This document shows positions 47,401 to 57,500 of a stretch of DNA of 64,000 nt, in pieces (the first letter of the stretch is position 1; every line of letters begins with the position of its first letter). A program made the position numbers and the translations under genes. The stretch is from Ornithodoros turicata (Eukaryota > Arthropoda > Arachnida > Ixodida > Argasidae), in the NCBI RefSeq assembly GCF_037126465.1, contig NC_088210.1:29537511-29601510 (forward strand). Direction: 5' to 3'. Under the pieces are notes generated by a model, which saw only the letters and a program-made list of their open reading frames with translations, did no database searches and had not been told where the DNA came from.

Positions 47401-50330
47401 AGTTAGGCACTGTTGCGATATAGCCCAAGCAGCACAACAATCTTGGCCCAATATTGAACCAATATTGGCAATGTCGGCCCAACATTGGGCCAATATGGGC
47501 CAGTATTGCCAAGAATGCAAGAAATTGCAGGAGCCGTCACATGCTCCAGACATTCTTCAGTCTACGAGCCTTCATGATGGAACTGCCTAATAATGTTTTT
47601 AGCTTGACTTCAACGATGGCTTCTTGCACTTTTGGCATATATGTCGGTGTAGCACAAGCAGCACAACATCTTTGCCCAATATTGGACCAATATTTGCAAT
47701 GTCGGCCCAATATTGGTTCAAGAATGGACCAATATTGGGCTATTATTGCCAATATTGGTCCAATATTGGGCCAAGATGCTGCGCTGCTTGAGAGGTCGCA
47801 AAATTTGAAGTTGGCATTGCATTTTTTTATGTTTTTCATGTCGGAGTTCTTAGACACTTCTCTGGAGGACGAGCTACGCAGGTCTCCTCCAAGTTTTCTT
47901 CCACAGGTCAACTGCGCCTACGAATCTAAAGACGTCTGTGATTGGTTTGGGTTTGCTCATGACGCCTCCGAGTCACAGCGTGGGGCGCCCGTATGCTTCG
48001 AACGGTTGCTTATACACTGATCACTTGGTTAACGCAATCGTCGAAGACGACATACCTGCGCGTTTCTACACTTTTAAGGCAAACGTGTAGAATATACGCG
48101 TCGACAAATCTCTGTCTGCCTGGCGTCCGCCATCTTTTCGCATACCTCATATACCCCGCTCTCAATGTGCGGGTTACATTCTGTGCTGGCGGAGGTATAT
48201 CGCGGTGGCACTGTTTCTTATGTTAACTCGGGGGTATAGTACATGAATGACCGCGTTGCAAGTGTCGTCGCTCCACAGATTCGGAAACTACCCTTCCGTA
48301 GCATGTTTGCTTAATGATACAGCATAGGGCGTTCATGAGTAGACTTCTCCCTGTTTGTAAACAAATGACGTCATAGTGTTCGACAGCGCCACCAATTTGG
48401 TAGAGTTGAACTACGCTCGAAGCTAGAGGCGAACAAGGTCGCGCCCGAAAGCCACGGTCTTGAGGGGATTACGATGGTCCCTGAAAGGGACAAGACATTC
48501 GGTCCTACTTTTCTTTCAATAGGAGGCAGCGAACAAGTGCCCATTCGTGGAACTCAGCCCTCCCTTTCCGATTTGTTTCGGTTTCAGTTTGTCTACCAAC
48601 GTCATGATGACGTTTCTCCGGTAGAGGTCCATTGGAAGGAGCGACTGATGTAAAAATGAGCGGCAAACCACGTTTCACTGTCCCGCTGTTTGCAACGGTG
48701 TTTTCTTGCACTTTTCTGCGCCTTGACTATAACGTTGGCCCCATGTCGTTCAGTCCATATCTTCGTACACAAGTCTGTTCACGAGATACCGTATCTCCAC
48801 GGAGAGTGCTTCTTCATGGGTTCTCGAAAGAGATTATAACAACGTGTTTTCCTAGTCTTCGCACGCATTCTGGGGCTCCTGTCCACGTGCACACTTTGCG
48901 TATCCTATCTCCGTGCACACACACACACTCGAGAGAGAGAGTCACGCCTCAGAATGCGTTGGGCGCACTTTCCTGTTTGTGCTCCGTTGTGAAGGTTTAT
49001 ATTTCCAAGCGCTAACCCATGACGTAACTATATTTGCAGATCTGGACGCCGGTCATATTTCGTTGTTTCTTAACACCTCGTGTTACCACAGCGTGCGCCT
49101 TACGTGTTCGACGCTACGTAAGCGTACAAACCATGTGACTGTGGTTTCCTGCATGAATAGAATTTCCTTTTGTTGTTCGGAGACGATCGCAAACTTCGCA
49201 AAAATCCACTCGCAGTCATAAAGCATTTCTATAAAGCGTTTTCATGAAGGCATGCTTTGAAAATATAAGTCGATTTGAATTGAAAAAAAAGAAAAACATG
49301 AAAAACTATCAATTGAGAGAAAATGACGCCGGAGATCAAACTAACTTATTCTATATCTTGTTTCGCAAGGAAGCTTTTTCTGCGCATAAACAGTTGCTGT
49401 GTGCTGAATGTTCCGAGCTTTATTTATTTATTTTCTTTTATAATCCAGCCACCTAATGAACTATGCGGAGTTCATAATTGCAAACAGCGTGTCCGTTGTA
49501 TGGTTCAATATTGGAAACGCCAATTATGCGGTTGAAACGCGTCTAGTACAAGCCGGTAAAACCGAAAGAACTGACAGCTCTTGAATAATGTATAGTCACG
49601 CTCAAGATGAGTAGCTGACGAGGAATACCCTGGATGACGAAAACCGGATATAGCGTATCCGGTAAACCTTGGCTGCGCGTTTCCGGAACTGATATATCGA
49701 CAGCAGTTAGCCGTATCGCAGGCTCACACCCGCATAAACAGGATTAGGAAAGAATACTCCACATATTGCTCCCGCGGTTGGCGGAGTGGCGCTTCTGCGA
49801 TGTTTGTCAGTATTCGAAAACCATCGAGGGCTTATCGCTGAACGACGACTGCAATGCCTTTGATGTCCAGTCGTTCGTTTTCGTATACAAGAGCGTCTTT
49901 GTATTTCAACTAGAAATATTGATAGCGAAAGGAATATGTGGAATTATTGTTTTGGAAATAGCAATCAGAAGCGCACGGAGAACTGTGAGCTCGTGAAAGA
50001 AGTTTAGCTGCAGCAACGTGTAGTGAAGCACTCAACGTTGTAATATTGCGGTTAATCTGGGGGCCATCGACTTTTCCGCTACATTCAATGCGCATTGTAG
50101 TGGTACACGGCAAGATCGCAATATGCTCTACATTGTATTCAATAACTGTTGACGCTGCAAAATTCCGCTGAGTGATCAAGCTACTGCAAGAATGTTTATT
50201 GCATAATTATATTGCTTTAAAATATTGTCGGTAGCAATATTAATTAAATCAAGTTTCGTAAAAATTCGGCGGCATAGTAAAGTTTATGGAAACTTTTCTC
50301 GATACCTACCTCTAACTTTTCGGACGGCAT
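35279..50330 (-). CDS. SLC2A: Facilitative glucose transporter (GLUT class I), copy A, complete, 10 coding exons
   Basis: Twelve-helix sugar uniporter of the major facilitator superfamily, expected in the plasma membrane moving glucose down its gradient. Coding exons on the minus strand, in transcript order: 50310-50330, 47279-47377, 42583-42868, 40697-40867, 39369-39476, 38788-38876, 37621-37932, 36907-36982, 36697-36824, 35279-35464. Every junction is GT/AG and all phases agree, giving 491 residues, close to the 492 of human GLUT1. Visible family signatures: NAPQK at 36-40, GRK at 93-95 (loop 2-3), GRFVVG at 127-132, PESP at 210-213, QQLSG at 284-288 (the QLS of helix 7 typical of glucose-selective class I members), ERAGRR at 333-338, GPGSIPWF at 386-393 with the inhibitor-site Trp at 392, NW at 415-416, PETK at 457-460. 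N47-S-T is a glycosylation sequon in the first extracellular loop, where GLUT1 has its own. The exact physiological substrate is inferred. Confidence 0.93.
36200..36235. repeat. Perfect 36-base palindrome
   Basis: TGCATTTTAACAAAACTA followed immediately by its exact complement. A related ATAGTTTTGTT block lies 30 bases to the left. Intron of GLUT-A. Confidence 0.9.
36697..36824 (-). CDS. SLC2A: GLUT-A coding exon 9 (helices 10-11)
   Basis: Residues 388-430: SIPWFLVTELFGQSARSIA then [18 protein letters not shown]. Contains the conserved W392 and N415. Acceptor TTACAG, donor GTAACA. Confidence 0.95.
36907..36982 (-). CDS. SLC2A: GLUT-A coding exon 8 (helix 10 start)
   Basis: Residues 363-388, HHGQWVSYLSVLGLMGFV to GPG. 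Acceptor TTGCAG, donor GTACGT, ending in phase 1. Corresponds to LPWMSYLS...GPGPIPWF of human GLUT1. Confidence 0.93.
37621..37932 (-). CDS. SLC2A: GLUT-A coding exon 7 (helices 7-9)
   Basis: 104 codons, residues 259-362, containing [23 protein letters not shown] and the helix 9 segment ending in TLALT. Acceptor CCCAG, donor GTAAGA. In copy B the same 312 coding bases are split into 99 + 213. Confidence 0.96.
38456..38515. repeat. Degenerate (GAT)n tract
   Basis: GATGATGCTGATGATGATGA and related imperfect units downstream of GLUT-A exon 6. Confidence 0.7.
38788..38876 (-). CDS. SLC2A: GLUT-A coding exon 6 (cytoplasmic loop)
   Basis: Residues 229-258: ALKKLRAGADIYFEMEVM then KSEAETSEMMPK. 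ALKKLR matches VLKKLRG of human GLUT1. The acceptor is TGCAG and the donor GTGAGA. The leading two bases complete the Ala codon split from exon 5, which confirms the join. Confidence 0.92.
39369..39476 (-). CDS. SLC2A: GLUT-A coding exon 5 (PESP exon)
   Basis: Residues 193-229, too short to stand out as an open frame. It reads VPLIPAVLMLMSLPFCPESP then KYLLLVKGKQDEARR. The acceptor is CTAAG and the donor GTAAG, with phase 1 at both ends. PESP is the sugar-transporter signature that starts the large cytoplasmic loop. Confidence 0.93.
40040..40058. repeat. Poly-G tract, 19 bases
   Basis: Uninterrupted G run in a GLUT-A intron; prone to length error and possibly quadruplex-forming. Confidence 0.9.
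40697..40867 (-). CDS. SLC2A: GLUT-A coding exon 4 (helices 5-6)
   Basis: Residues 136-193: [16 protein letters not shown], then RGAVGTIYQ, then [15 protein letters not shown] corresponds to PMYVGEVSP of human GLUT1. Phase 1 at both ends; donor GTAAGG. Confidence 0.95.
41273..41345. mobile_element. Solo end of a family-1 MITE
   Basis: Left arm only (CTTAAAACTGAATTTCGCC onwards) inside a GLUT-A intron. The sole family-1 trace right of 22.2 kb. Confidence 0.55.
42121..42263. repeat. Foldback element with 43-base arms
   Basis: GCAGCACAATGTACTGAAAG and its continuation are repeated inverted at the right, ending CATTGTGCTGC. Lies in the GLUT-A intron before exon 3. Confidence 0.82.
42583..42868 (-). 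CDS. SLC2A: GLUT-A coding exon 3 (helices 2-4)
   Basis: Residues 41-136, from LLEDFINST to GRFVVGINAG. It carries the N47-S-T sequon, GRK after helix 2 and the GRFVVG motif of helix 4. Ends in phase 1 before GTAAGG. Confidence 0.95.
44198..44261. repeat. Small hairpin repeat
   Basis: TGACAAGCATGTCGAGACGT pairs with the segment ending ATCTCGACATCCTTGTCA; GTGGATACAC loop. GLUT-A intron. Confidence 0.75.
45440..45665. repeat. Dispersed repeat shared with the GLUT-B intron
   Basis: GGACAGTGCCCAGAAGAA and CGAAATATCAGCG text is repeated, diverged, at 58790-58920. Origin unknown. Confidence 0.5.
45679..46656. repeat. TAGTTA-rich foldback element interrupted by a SINE
   Basis: Both ends consist of many GTAGTTA/TAACTAC units (GTAGTTAAACTAC at 45679 and near 46630). 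The middle holds unrelated sequence and the SINE at 46128-46367. Confidence 0.6.
46128..46367 (+). mobile_element. tRNA-derived SINE, full length with target duplication
   Basis: tRNA-like head with an A box (TGGCTCAGTGG, 46141-46151) and a B box (GGTTCGAATCC, 46194-46204), a tRNA-unrelated body and a (CCA)n tail. Flanked by a 12-base direct repeat TGGAAGGGCGCG (46116-46127 and 46368-46379), the target-site duplication. Transcribed by RNA polymerase III in principle; mobilised by a partner LINE. Inserted inside a TAGTTA-rich foldback element. Confidence 0.85.
47279..47377 (-). CDS. SLC2A: GLUT-A coding exon 2 (helix 1)
   Basis: 33 codons running from SLTGTL to NAPQK, residues 8-40. The acceptor is CCCAG and the donor [18 protein letters not shown] is the classical end of helix 1 in GLUTs. 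Confidence 0.92.
47426..47513. mobile_element. CCCAATATTGG-type MITE, left part
   Basis: CAAGCAGCACAACAATCTTG start followed by degenerate CCAATATTGG units; no right end. Starts 48 bases upstream of GLUT-A exon 2. Confidence 0.7.
47655..47790. mobile_element. CCCAATATTGG-type MITE, complete
   Basis: CAAGCAGCACAACATCTTTG to CCAAGATGCTGCGCTGCTTG, with the interior made of degenerate inverted CCAATATTGG units. GLUT-A first intron. Confidence 0.82.
48347..48629 (+). repeat. Dispersed repeat of about 280 bases, copy 2
   Basis: Second copy of the 13821 repeat, in the first intron of GLUT-A and antisense to it. Confidence 0.8.
50310..50330 (-). CDS. SLC2A: GLUT-A coding exon 1 (7 codons)
   Basis: Encodes MPSEKLE and is followed by a good donor (GTAGGT at 50309-50304). 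It is phase 0, matching the phase 0 acceptor of exon 2 at 47377, so residue 7 runs straight into the SLTGTLVLAV start of helix 1. No other upstream ATG exon fits as well. A two-codon upstream ORF (ATG CGG TGA, 50418-50410) would lie in the leader if the transcript reaches that far. Confidence 0.65.
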
Positions 50331-51747
50331 CTCCTACTTTGTCTTCGAGTTTCTTCAATTAAAAAGTTGCACCACAGACCACACGCACAGCACCGACACA
50401 CGCGATGGGTCACCGCATGGAAACGGAAGATGAAAGATGTCCCACGTCAGCTTCTTAACGTCTCATGACGTTAAGGACGTCGCGCAACGTCCGCACTCCA
50501 ACAGATTGCGCAAATTCGGAGGATGGGGAGAGACGCACAATGTACGGGGGGCAAAGGTTAGACAGCGTCGCCACTGTACATCCCGTGTTGCTATCGCCCT
50601 TGTCCATTGGCACTCGGCATACGAGCCTGTGACGCAGCCTGGGACTCATCCAAGCGGTCAACTAGCAGCTCCGCGTGCGACTCCTTGGGGACTCTGCTCG
50701 TCGGAAGTACATTGCGAGCTCTCCTTCGCGTACATCCAAGCAGCTTATCATTGGCTTGTTGAGCCGGTTTGGCGTTTTCTTCTTTGCTGGGTGTCGAGCG
50801 AGATGCAATCTCGCGCCAGCGTTTCGTGATGTTGGTATACGTTTGTAGGGGCTGGTAGTGGGTGGTGCTCCGAGAGCATTCAGGTGTGCGGTTAAAGTGA
50901 AGATGGTCAGATTATACAGGAAGCTTTGCGGACAATTTTTATTGATGTTGCGCAACTAGGAATCATTCTCACTTTTGAGCGGCGTAGTGATACTCAATGA
51001 TTACCCTGAAAAACATAAAGCAGCGCGGCAAAACCGCAGTTGTTGTGCCGAGTCCTTGTGCCCACGGCACTTCAGTTGATCGAGGGTCTAACCAGACGAT
51101 GTTAGCATCTGTTGCACAGTTAAATGCCTACCGATGATAAAATTATGAGCCTCGCTGAAGTACGTACAGAACTTCACCGCTATGGAGGGCCTCTGACTCT
51201 CTTGCTCTGTTCGGGCGGTACACGATAAGTATTCCAACTAATATCTTCTTTGTCATCTATTTCCATCTTTGACCGTTTCTAATCCATCTTTGTCAACTAT
51301 TTCCACTGTAATTATGCCCTCGTATGTACCCTTTCCAAACTTAGGGTGTCTTCGATTGGTTGCTTCCGATCGCTTCATAGCACTCTGGAGCAAGGCATTT
51401 TCGACTGGTAGAAACAGCTCACTCTCACTGCATTCGACTGGTTCATTTGGAGCCCTTTCCTCCAATTCGAAGCGCTCAAGAGTGCTCTCACCAACGCCGT
51501 CGGAGCCCGGTTGCGAACTCTGGTTGGGTTCCTGTCACGTGACTAGCCAGCTTCCGCTAAGTAGTGTTTCTAGCACTGTTCCGCCATGCCTTCCATGTTC
51601 TGCATTTTACGTCGTCGTCGTTGTTTTGACTACGAGGGAAGCACCGAAAGTCACGTGAGTTAACATTCCCTCCGCTCCTCTGCTCGAACATGCTGCGTTC
51701 GGATTCTGCACGATTCCTCCGGATCGGATCTGGGGTGAGATGCGGTC
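50331..51747. other. Upstream flank of GLUT-A
   Basis: Expected to hold the GLUT-A leader and promoter (minus strand). GC is moderately raised at 50400-50720. No clear TATA box on the minus strand close to the ATG. Confidence 0.35.
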
Positions 51748-51930
51748 CCAAGCAGCACAACATCTTGGCCCAATATTGGACCAATATTGGCAATACTGGC
51801 ACAATATTGGACCAACATTGGCAATACTGGCTCAGTATTGGTCCAATCTTGGCCCAATATTGATCCAATATTGGGCCGACACTGCCAATATTGGTCCAAT
51901 ATTGGGCCAAGATGTTGTCTTGCTACTTGG
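51748..51930. mobile_element. CCCAATATTGG-type MITE, complete
   Basis: CCAAGCAGCACAACATCTTG to CCAAGATGTTGTCTTGCTAC plus TTGG, with about ten degenerate CCAATATTGG units inside. Between the two GLUT genes. Confidence 0.85.
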
Positions 51931-52545
51931 GGTCTGACCCGCTCCCGCTCGGAGTAAAGGGACGACTAGTCGCAGACACCATACCAACTTCGGCCTACTT
52001 TGGCTTTGAAGAGGGATGTCCGTCCTTATCACCTTCTGAAAACTTGAAAGAAACCTCCACAGTTTCACGATGTGAGGAATGATGATGTACCTGTATCGCA
52101 AACCTCTCTAGCTCTCTGTACCTTTCCGCCGGCGTGCCACATTGCCAGACGCAGTTGTAGCGTTCATGCCGTACCGTACCACAGACTCCTCTCGAAATAC
52201 CAAGCAGAACAGGACGAAGCATACAGTAGTAATACAGCACGAAGCATGCTGATACACTTCGGTTAGGTCTAACTTGGGAGGTCTCGCGCATGACAGACTA
52301 TTATGCATTATTAGGCATTATGCAGAATGGTTCCTCTTACGGTTGTGGTCTCCTACGCAAGAGACGTCCAGTACCTACTGCTCGACGTAGAGGTCTTGAG
52401 GTTGCGAGAGTTAATAAGCCACCGCCACCTGTTCGGCGTGCACTTTGCATTAGACGGCAGAACTTCCTGTATGTCGCCTTTCCGACACTGCGTCTGTCGC
52501 GTCATGTTCAGGAGCTTGGCGATGATACCTGTTGGTACATATATG

Positions 52546-52989
52546 CTAGTGAACTGTAACAGCAAGTCCTGAAACGTCTGCGTTCTCAACTATGCACATT
52601 ATGATAAATACAGACAGCCGTGGGACAGCTATGAGAAGTCCCACGATGTAGAGACACCCTGATACGGTGGTGCGATGAATTCCCGAGCACTCGATTGTGT
52701 TGCACAACTCCATTTCTAAGAACGTGATGCGTGGGTTCTCCAGCATGACCTGCACCACATCGGCGATGTGCGTTGCATTACTCACTACTGTTCCGGAACT
52801 GGTCCTCATGCCGGACGACATGCGGTCCTTCATGCACGTGTACACAGTCATGTGTGGTGGTGCATGCTCGCGGAACACCACCATTCTGCTGTAGGTCTCT
52901 GCGGAGGTTGGCAGCACCCTCGTTCCTGGGGGACCAAACCGTCCCGCACTGCCTTGTCGATAGATCTTTCTCTGGGCGCACACTGACAA
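52546..52989 (-). pseudogene. Decayed Tc1/IS630-type transposase fragment (HTH region)
   Basis: A 147-codon open stretch whose residues 74-125 look like the second helix-turn-helix and linker of Tc1/mariner-type transposases. The pattern is IADVVQVMLENPRITFLEME, then GIHRTTVSGCL, then GLLIAVPRL, with the Pro of the NP motif, the TTVS turn and the GL...P linker in their usual order. No DDE/D catalytic domain follows before the stop, and the upstream residues match nothing I know. It lies between the GLUT genes and is most likely a dead insertion. Family assignment is by pattern only. Confidence 0.4.
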
Positions 52990-53010
52990 CGTTGGAATAA
53001 ACTCTCTATG

Positions 53011-54437
53011 GCCTCAGTTGCCTGTGTGCCATAAAAACTCCAGTCATCGTCATCACCATCGGAGGAAACTCTGTCTTGGCCATTTGGCGACGGTCACTGT
53101 GTTGGTCACTAATGCCAAATGAAATGGCCCACCAATGATTTAAACGGAAATCCGTGTGATGTGTCCCCGATACACGCACCTGCTGCTGGACAGTTGTCTC
53201 TGCACAGCGAGCGAAAACAGAAGAAACCGAGTTGATCATGTAAGATGAGATTTATTACCACAACGAAATGCAACTATGCAAACAGTGTAAATAGCTAGTA
53301 TTTTATGGAAATCAGATCCCTTTACCTTCCAGCACTTTCCTAGAGCAAAAATAACATTACATGTTATGTATATTTACACATATGTATAGTGTGTGAGTGT
53401 GTACTCCTGTAAAAATGTAAATATGTATATACTGCTTTTCAATGAAGGTGCTACCGTTTTCGAAGGAAAAATAATAATTAACAAAAGTATAAATTTGATT
53501 GCTGATAAATAAAATTAATCGCTAGTGCACGCAAAAACAGTAAAATGATTATGAGAACGCTAGAATCCTTTATGTTTCTATACAAACATCGACATTTCTA
53601 ACATCTTTCTTTCTCGCATAAAACGTCTGGTGGGTGGGAACATGAAGGGCTTGCTGGATTTTTCACCATTCGAGGGGAGAAAAAAAAATTCTCCCAGGCC
53701 GGCTGACCAGTACTCGGTTTCAGGAAAAGCCCTGCCAGTAGTTGCACGACATCACAGCACGGGAATAGAACCAACTTCTGTATCACGCAGTCATATGTAC
53801 AAGAAATACAATTCAATTCATCAGACACGTCGCACGTGATATGTGCACCAAACATCACTACAACAAGGCCTCTTTTAGGAAACCTATTGTTCCTTTGAAA
53901 CGCCTTCATGTCGCAACACTCACAACAACAGATATTGCCAGCAGCACTGAAAGCCCACCCACCCCTGACCTTCTGGAATGGCTATCGAACTAATCTAGTA
54001 CACGGGCTGCCCATATTTTCCTATAGGTGTGCTGTTCTCAGAGTAACTGTACAAATATATGGTCTCACGGCCACCGTCTATTACACCTTCGCGTGTACCT
54101 AACGTGCTGTACAATGGGTTTTTGTTCGTAGTTATGCCAAGCTCATCACAGACTCTGCCACGACCCCTCGCGGTCGTATTGACGATTAACACTGAACGAA
54201 CCAATAGGAACTAAGAACTCCCTACAAAAGAAGGCTGGGATGGGCTATACAAACTAAACAAGGTCGGGTTCTACAAAGTCCAGGTGACACACCACGGGAC
54301 CTTTGCAATGACGTGTCCGTTGTTAGATGAGTTGAACGGCACCGGAGCAACCATGTGTGTGGGTGTGACCTTCGAAGATCTCCCTTCCGCGCGTATTGCA
54401 GGGTAGTTATTGGCGAGGATAATGACCACTATTACAC
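53011..54437. other. GLUT-B downstream flank
   Basis: AT-rich at 53240-53600. The nearest minus-strand AATAAA complement (TTTATT) is near 53245, about 1.2 kb past the stop. No gene recognised. Confidence 0.3.
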
Positions 54438-54581
54438 TTAGTGGTAAGCTCGTTGCCTGAAGAGGGCCGATATTTCCTCGATGCTCTTATTCTTTGTCTC
54501 CGGGACGTAGCGGTACGTAAGGAACCAGAAGACACACAGGAGAATCGTGAAGACGAGGAAGGTGTAGTGGCCCATGACGCT
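54438..54581 (-). CDS. SLC2A: GLUT-B coding exon 8 (helix 12 and C-terminus)
   Basis: 47 codons and stop, residues 431-477: [40 protein letters not shown]. Acceptor TTCACAG. The tail stops shortly after the PETK segment. Confidence 0.95.
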   Translation of the reverse strand, partial: SVMGHYTFLVFTILLCVFWFLTYRYVPETKNKSIEEISALFRQRAYH

Positions 54582-57500
54582 CTGTGAAAGAGAACAGACG
54601 TAATCTTTTAAAGGTCCTGAAGAAACCAATATGGGACTGATTTGGGACAGTAGGGCGAATGATGAGCCCTAACCACGACCTACTGGATTATAACGACCAT
54701 GCCATAGGCACCCCTTCCCAGCGCCGCATTTTTGTAAGCTAGCGGTGGCGCTACTCATCGGCCCGGTTATTGCTTCCTCAATCTGTGTAATACTTTGTAC
54801 TTCAACTTTTACCTTAGTATTTTTGCACTAGCGCTGGATGTCCCACGAGAGATGCTACTCTCTAAAGTTCATTATCATCATCATTCTATGCATTTTCATA
54901 TAAGCTCTCGCTGTCGTCTGCTACGGTAGTCGTACGTCCGCTTCTGCGCGTTCGAAATTCAAATTTCTGTTGTCCAATCGTGATGGAGGTCTCGCGGACC
55001 GATGAGTGGCGCCCCTAGCGCAACGTGCGGACGGGCTCCTCATAGGTAGGTGTTGCCAATTATGACATGGTCGTTATAATCTAGTAGGTCGTGGTTTTCA
55101 CGCGATTTTCACCCGAGCTTAGTAACAAGTACGGCTGTGTCCACGTCCCAACATGTTCTACATCGCCATGTCTAGATCCGCAAAATTTCCTAGCTTTTTC
55201 ATGTGGCCTTCCGCAACAGTCCTGGGTCCGGATCTTGATCTCGCACTGCCCCAAGCGCCACGCGATGGCACGTGAGAACTGCTAAGACCACGACCTGGAT
55301 AAACATTGCGACTGGCCTTGCCGCGAGAGCTCTTGACGAATCACGGGGGATGTGATGGAGATATATCTGGTTATGAAATATCGACAAGTTGAAGATATAG
55401 TCCCTGGTATTTCGCTTCATGCAAGCCAGCAGCAACCACTTTTGGCACCTTGGTCTTCTATTGCTCCACTGTGGTCCTTCTCAGCAATTCTCCACCGAAA
55501 ATCACGTGACAAATCGGGATAATAGTCCCCATCTGCCTGGAATCCATGCCGTTTCTGTTCTTTCGTGAAACCTGCCCTGTTCACCTTACAGATACCCATA
55601 TCGTGAAGTTGCATGGTGCATAATCGCCATCACTCTATAGGGACCAGGGGCCTAAACGGGACTAAGCGTCACTTGTACACAGCACCACAAGTCCAGACAG
55701 CCCCAGCACATATTGTGTGCCATGCAGAAGACGTCAGCTGTTGAAGGCTGCTGAAACATTCCACTTGTCAGGATCGTCAATTCCCCTCCTGTTTTCGTAT
55801 CCCTCGCGCACTGTTGATTGCGATGATTGCAGTAAGTTGGTATACTAGGTGACCAACCAAGTAAGAATATTTGGGAGCTTTAGTAAATGATAAGCGCCCT
55901 CCGATTCAGATTCCGTATCGCTGATAGTCAATCAGATATCAGCAACGCATCAGATGTCAGCCACTCTAAAGAAATCGGGCAATTGGCTTATCACATTTTC
56001 GGAAACGTTATCGTGAAACCCCCTTCTACGTCCTCCTAAAACTCCCTATTACCAAGTGTATCAAGGCGACCATTCCATCTCGCTAAACGTCACGCCAAAT
56101 ACCGCAAACGAAAACCGTCCTATCGTCAAGAAAACACGAAGCACGGCCTGCTCTCGCGGCTACGTTTGTAAGGTACGATTCTTGATTTTTTCCACTGGGG
56201 AGAGTCACTCACCGTAAGTGGTAGGAATGCCAATCCTACAACAAAATTTGCGCTCCAGTTTACCCCCACTGCAATACTCGTAGCAAGAGGTCGGGCGCCT
56301 TGGCCGAACAGTTCTCCAACCAAGAACCATGGGATAGAACCTGGAACGTAATATGAGAACTCTTATATCTGTACAGTATTCTTTAGTAAGGGAGTACACC
56401 AGGTAAGCGCTCGTTAACCTACAACCAGACCTCAGGGAAGTGTTTCTTACCTGGACCAGTAGCAAACATGACGACAAATCCGATCACAGCCACGATGCTT
56501 ACGTAAGACAGCCACGGGGCATCATCCTACATTGAGAGAGAGAAGGAATGGGGACAATAAATATCCGAAAATATTGCTAAGACAATGCGTTCCATGATGT
56601 CGTTCAAAGATCAGATTAATGGGATTTAACCCTGCAAGGGCAAACATCTTTTCTGCCAGGAAGTCTCAATGACACCTTCCTGGAGAAGATCTCCAATGCT
56701 GCCCAAGACACACAACATTTTGGCCCAATCTGGGTACAACCTGGGTACAATATTGGTCCAATATTGGGCCAAGATGTTGTGCTGCTTGGGTGTTCACTTC
56801 GACCACAAGCGCGAAGAAGAACGCATTTTTACGAGTTATCTGGGAAGCGCCTATTATTGAGCAGCTGCATTATGATGTGTTAAACGTGTTTAACCACTTC
56901 TTCGCTTCAACATTTGTTTGAAAGCTACAATATTATCCATTATTCTTGTTTCTTAGAATGGAAGGCAGGGTCAGACATCCACACAAACAACTAAAGAACC
57001 TTACCCTAAGAGCCAAACATAGCGTAAGGATGACAGTGATGACAGCCATGCCACCGAGACCCACAAGGTGTAGCGTCCGCCGTCCGGCCTTTTCGACAAG
57101 GATCAGCGATATGATGGTCATTAGGACGTTGACAGCACCCATGCCTAGCGTAGCTTGTGTTGCTACGTCAGGAGTAAGACCCGCAGAGAGGAAAATGTCC
57201 GTTGAGAAGAAGATTGCCTAGGGAAAGCAAGACATTAGTGCTTCTGCTGGATGAAAGGTGATATTACAGCGATATGGCGTATGTTTTTTTGACCGACACT
57301 GCGTCATGTTTTTTTTTTCAAGTTCTCTATACTCTGAGACAGCCTAAGAGCTACAGTAAAAGATGTACAGGGTTCGCCAAGACAAAGTACGGGACTTGTA
57401 ATGAAGATAAAATGAATAAAATGTGCGTCTAAGTGCTCTGTGCACTAAGGCGAAGATGCGCGCCTAAGCCAATGGAAATGTCTTTAGTATTGTGGGCGGA

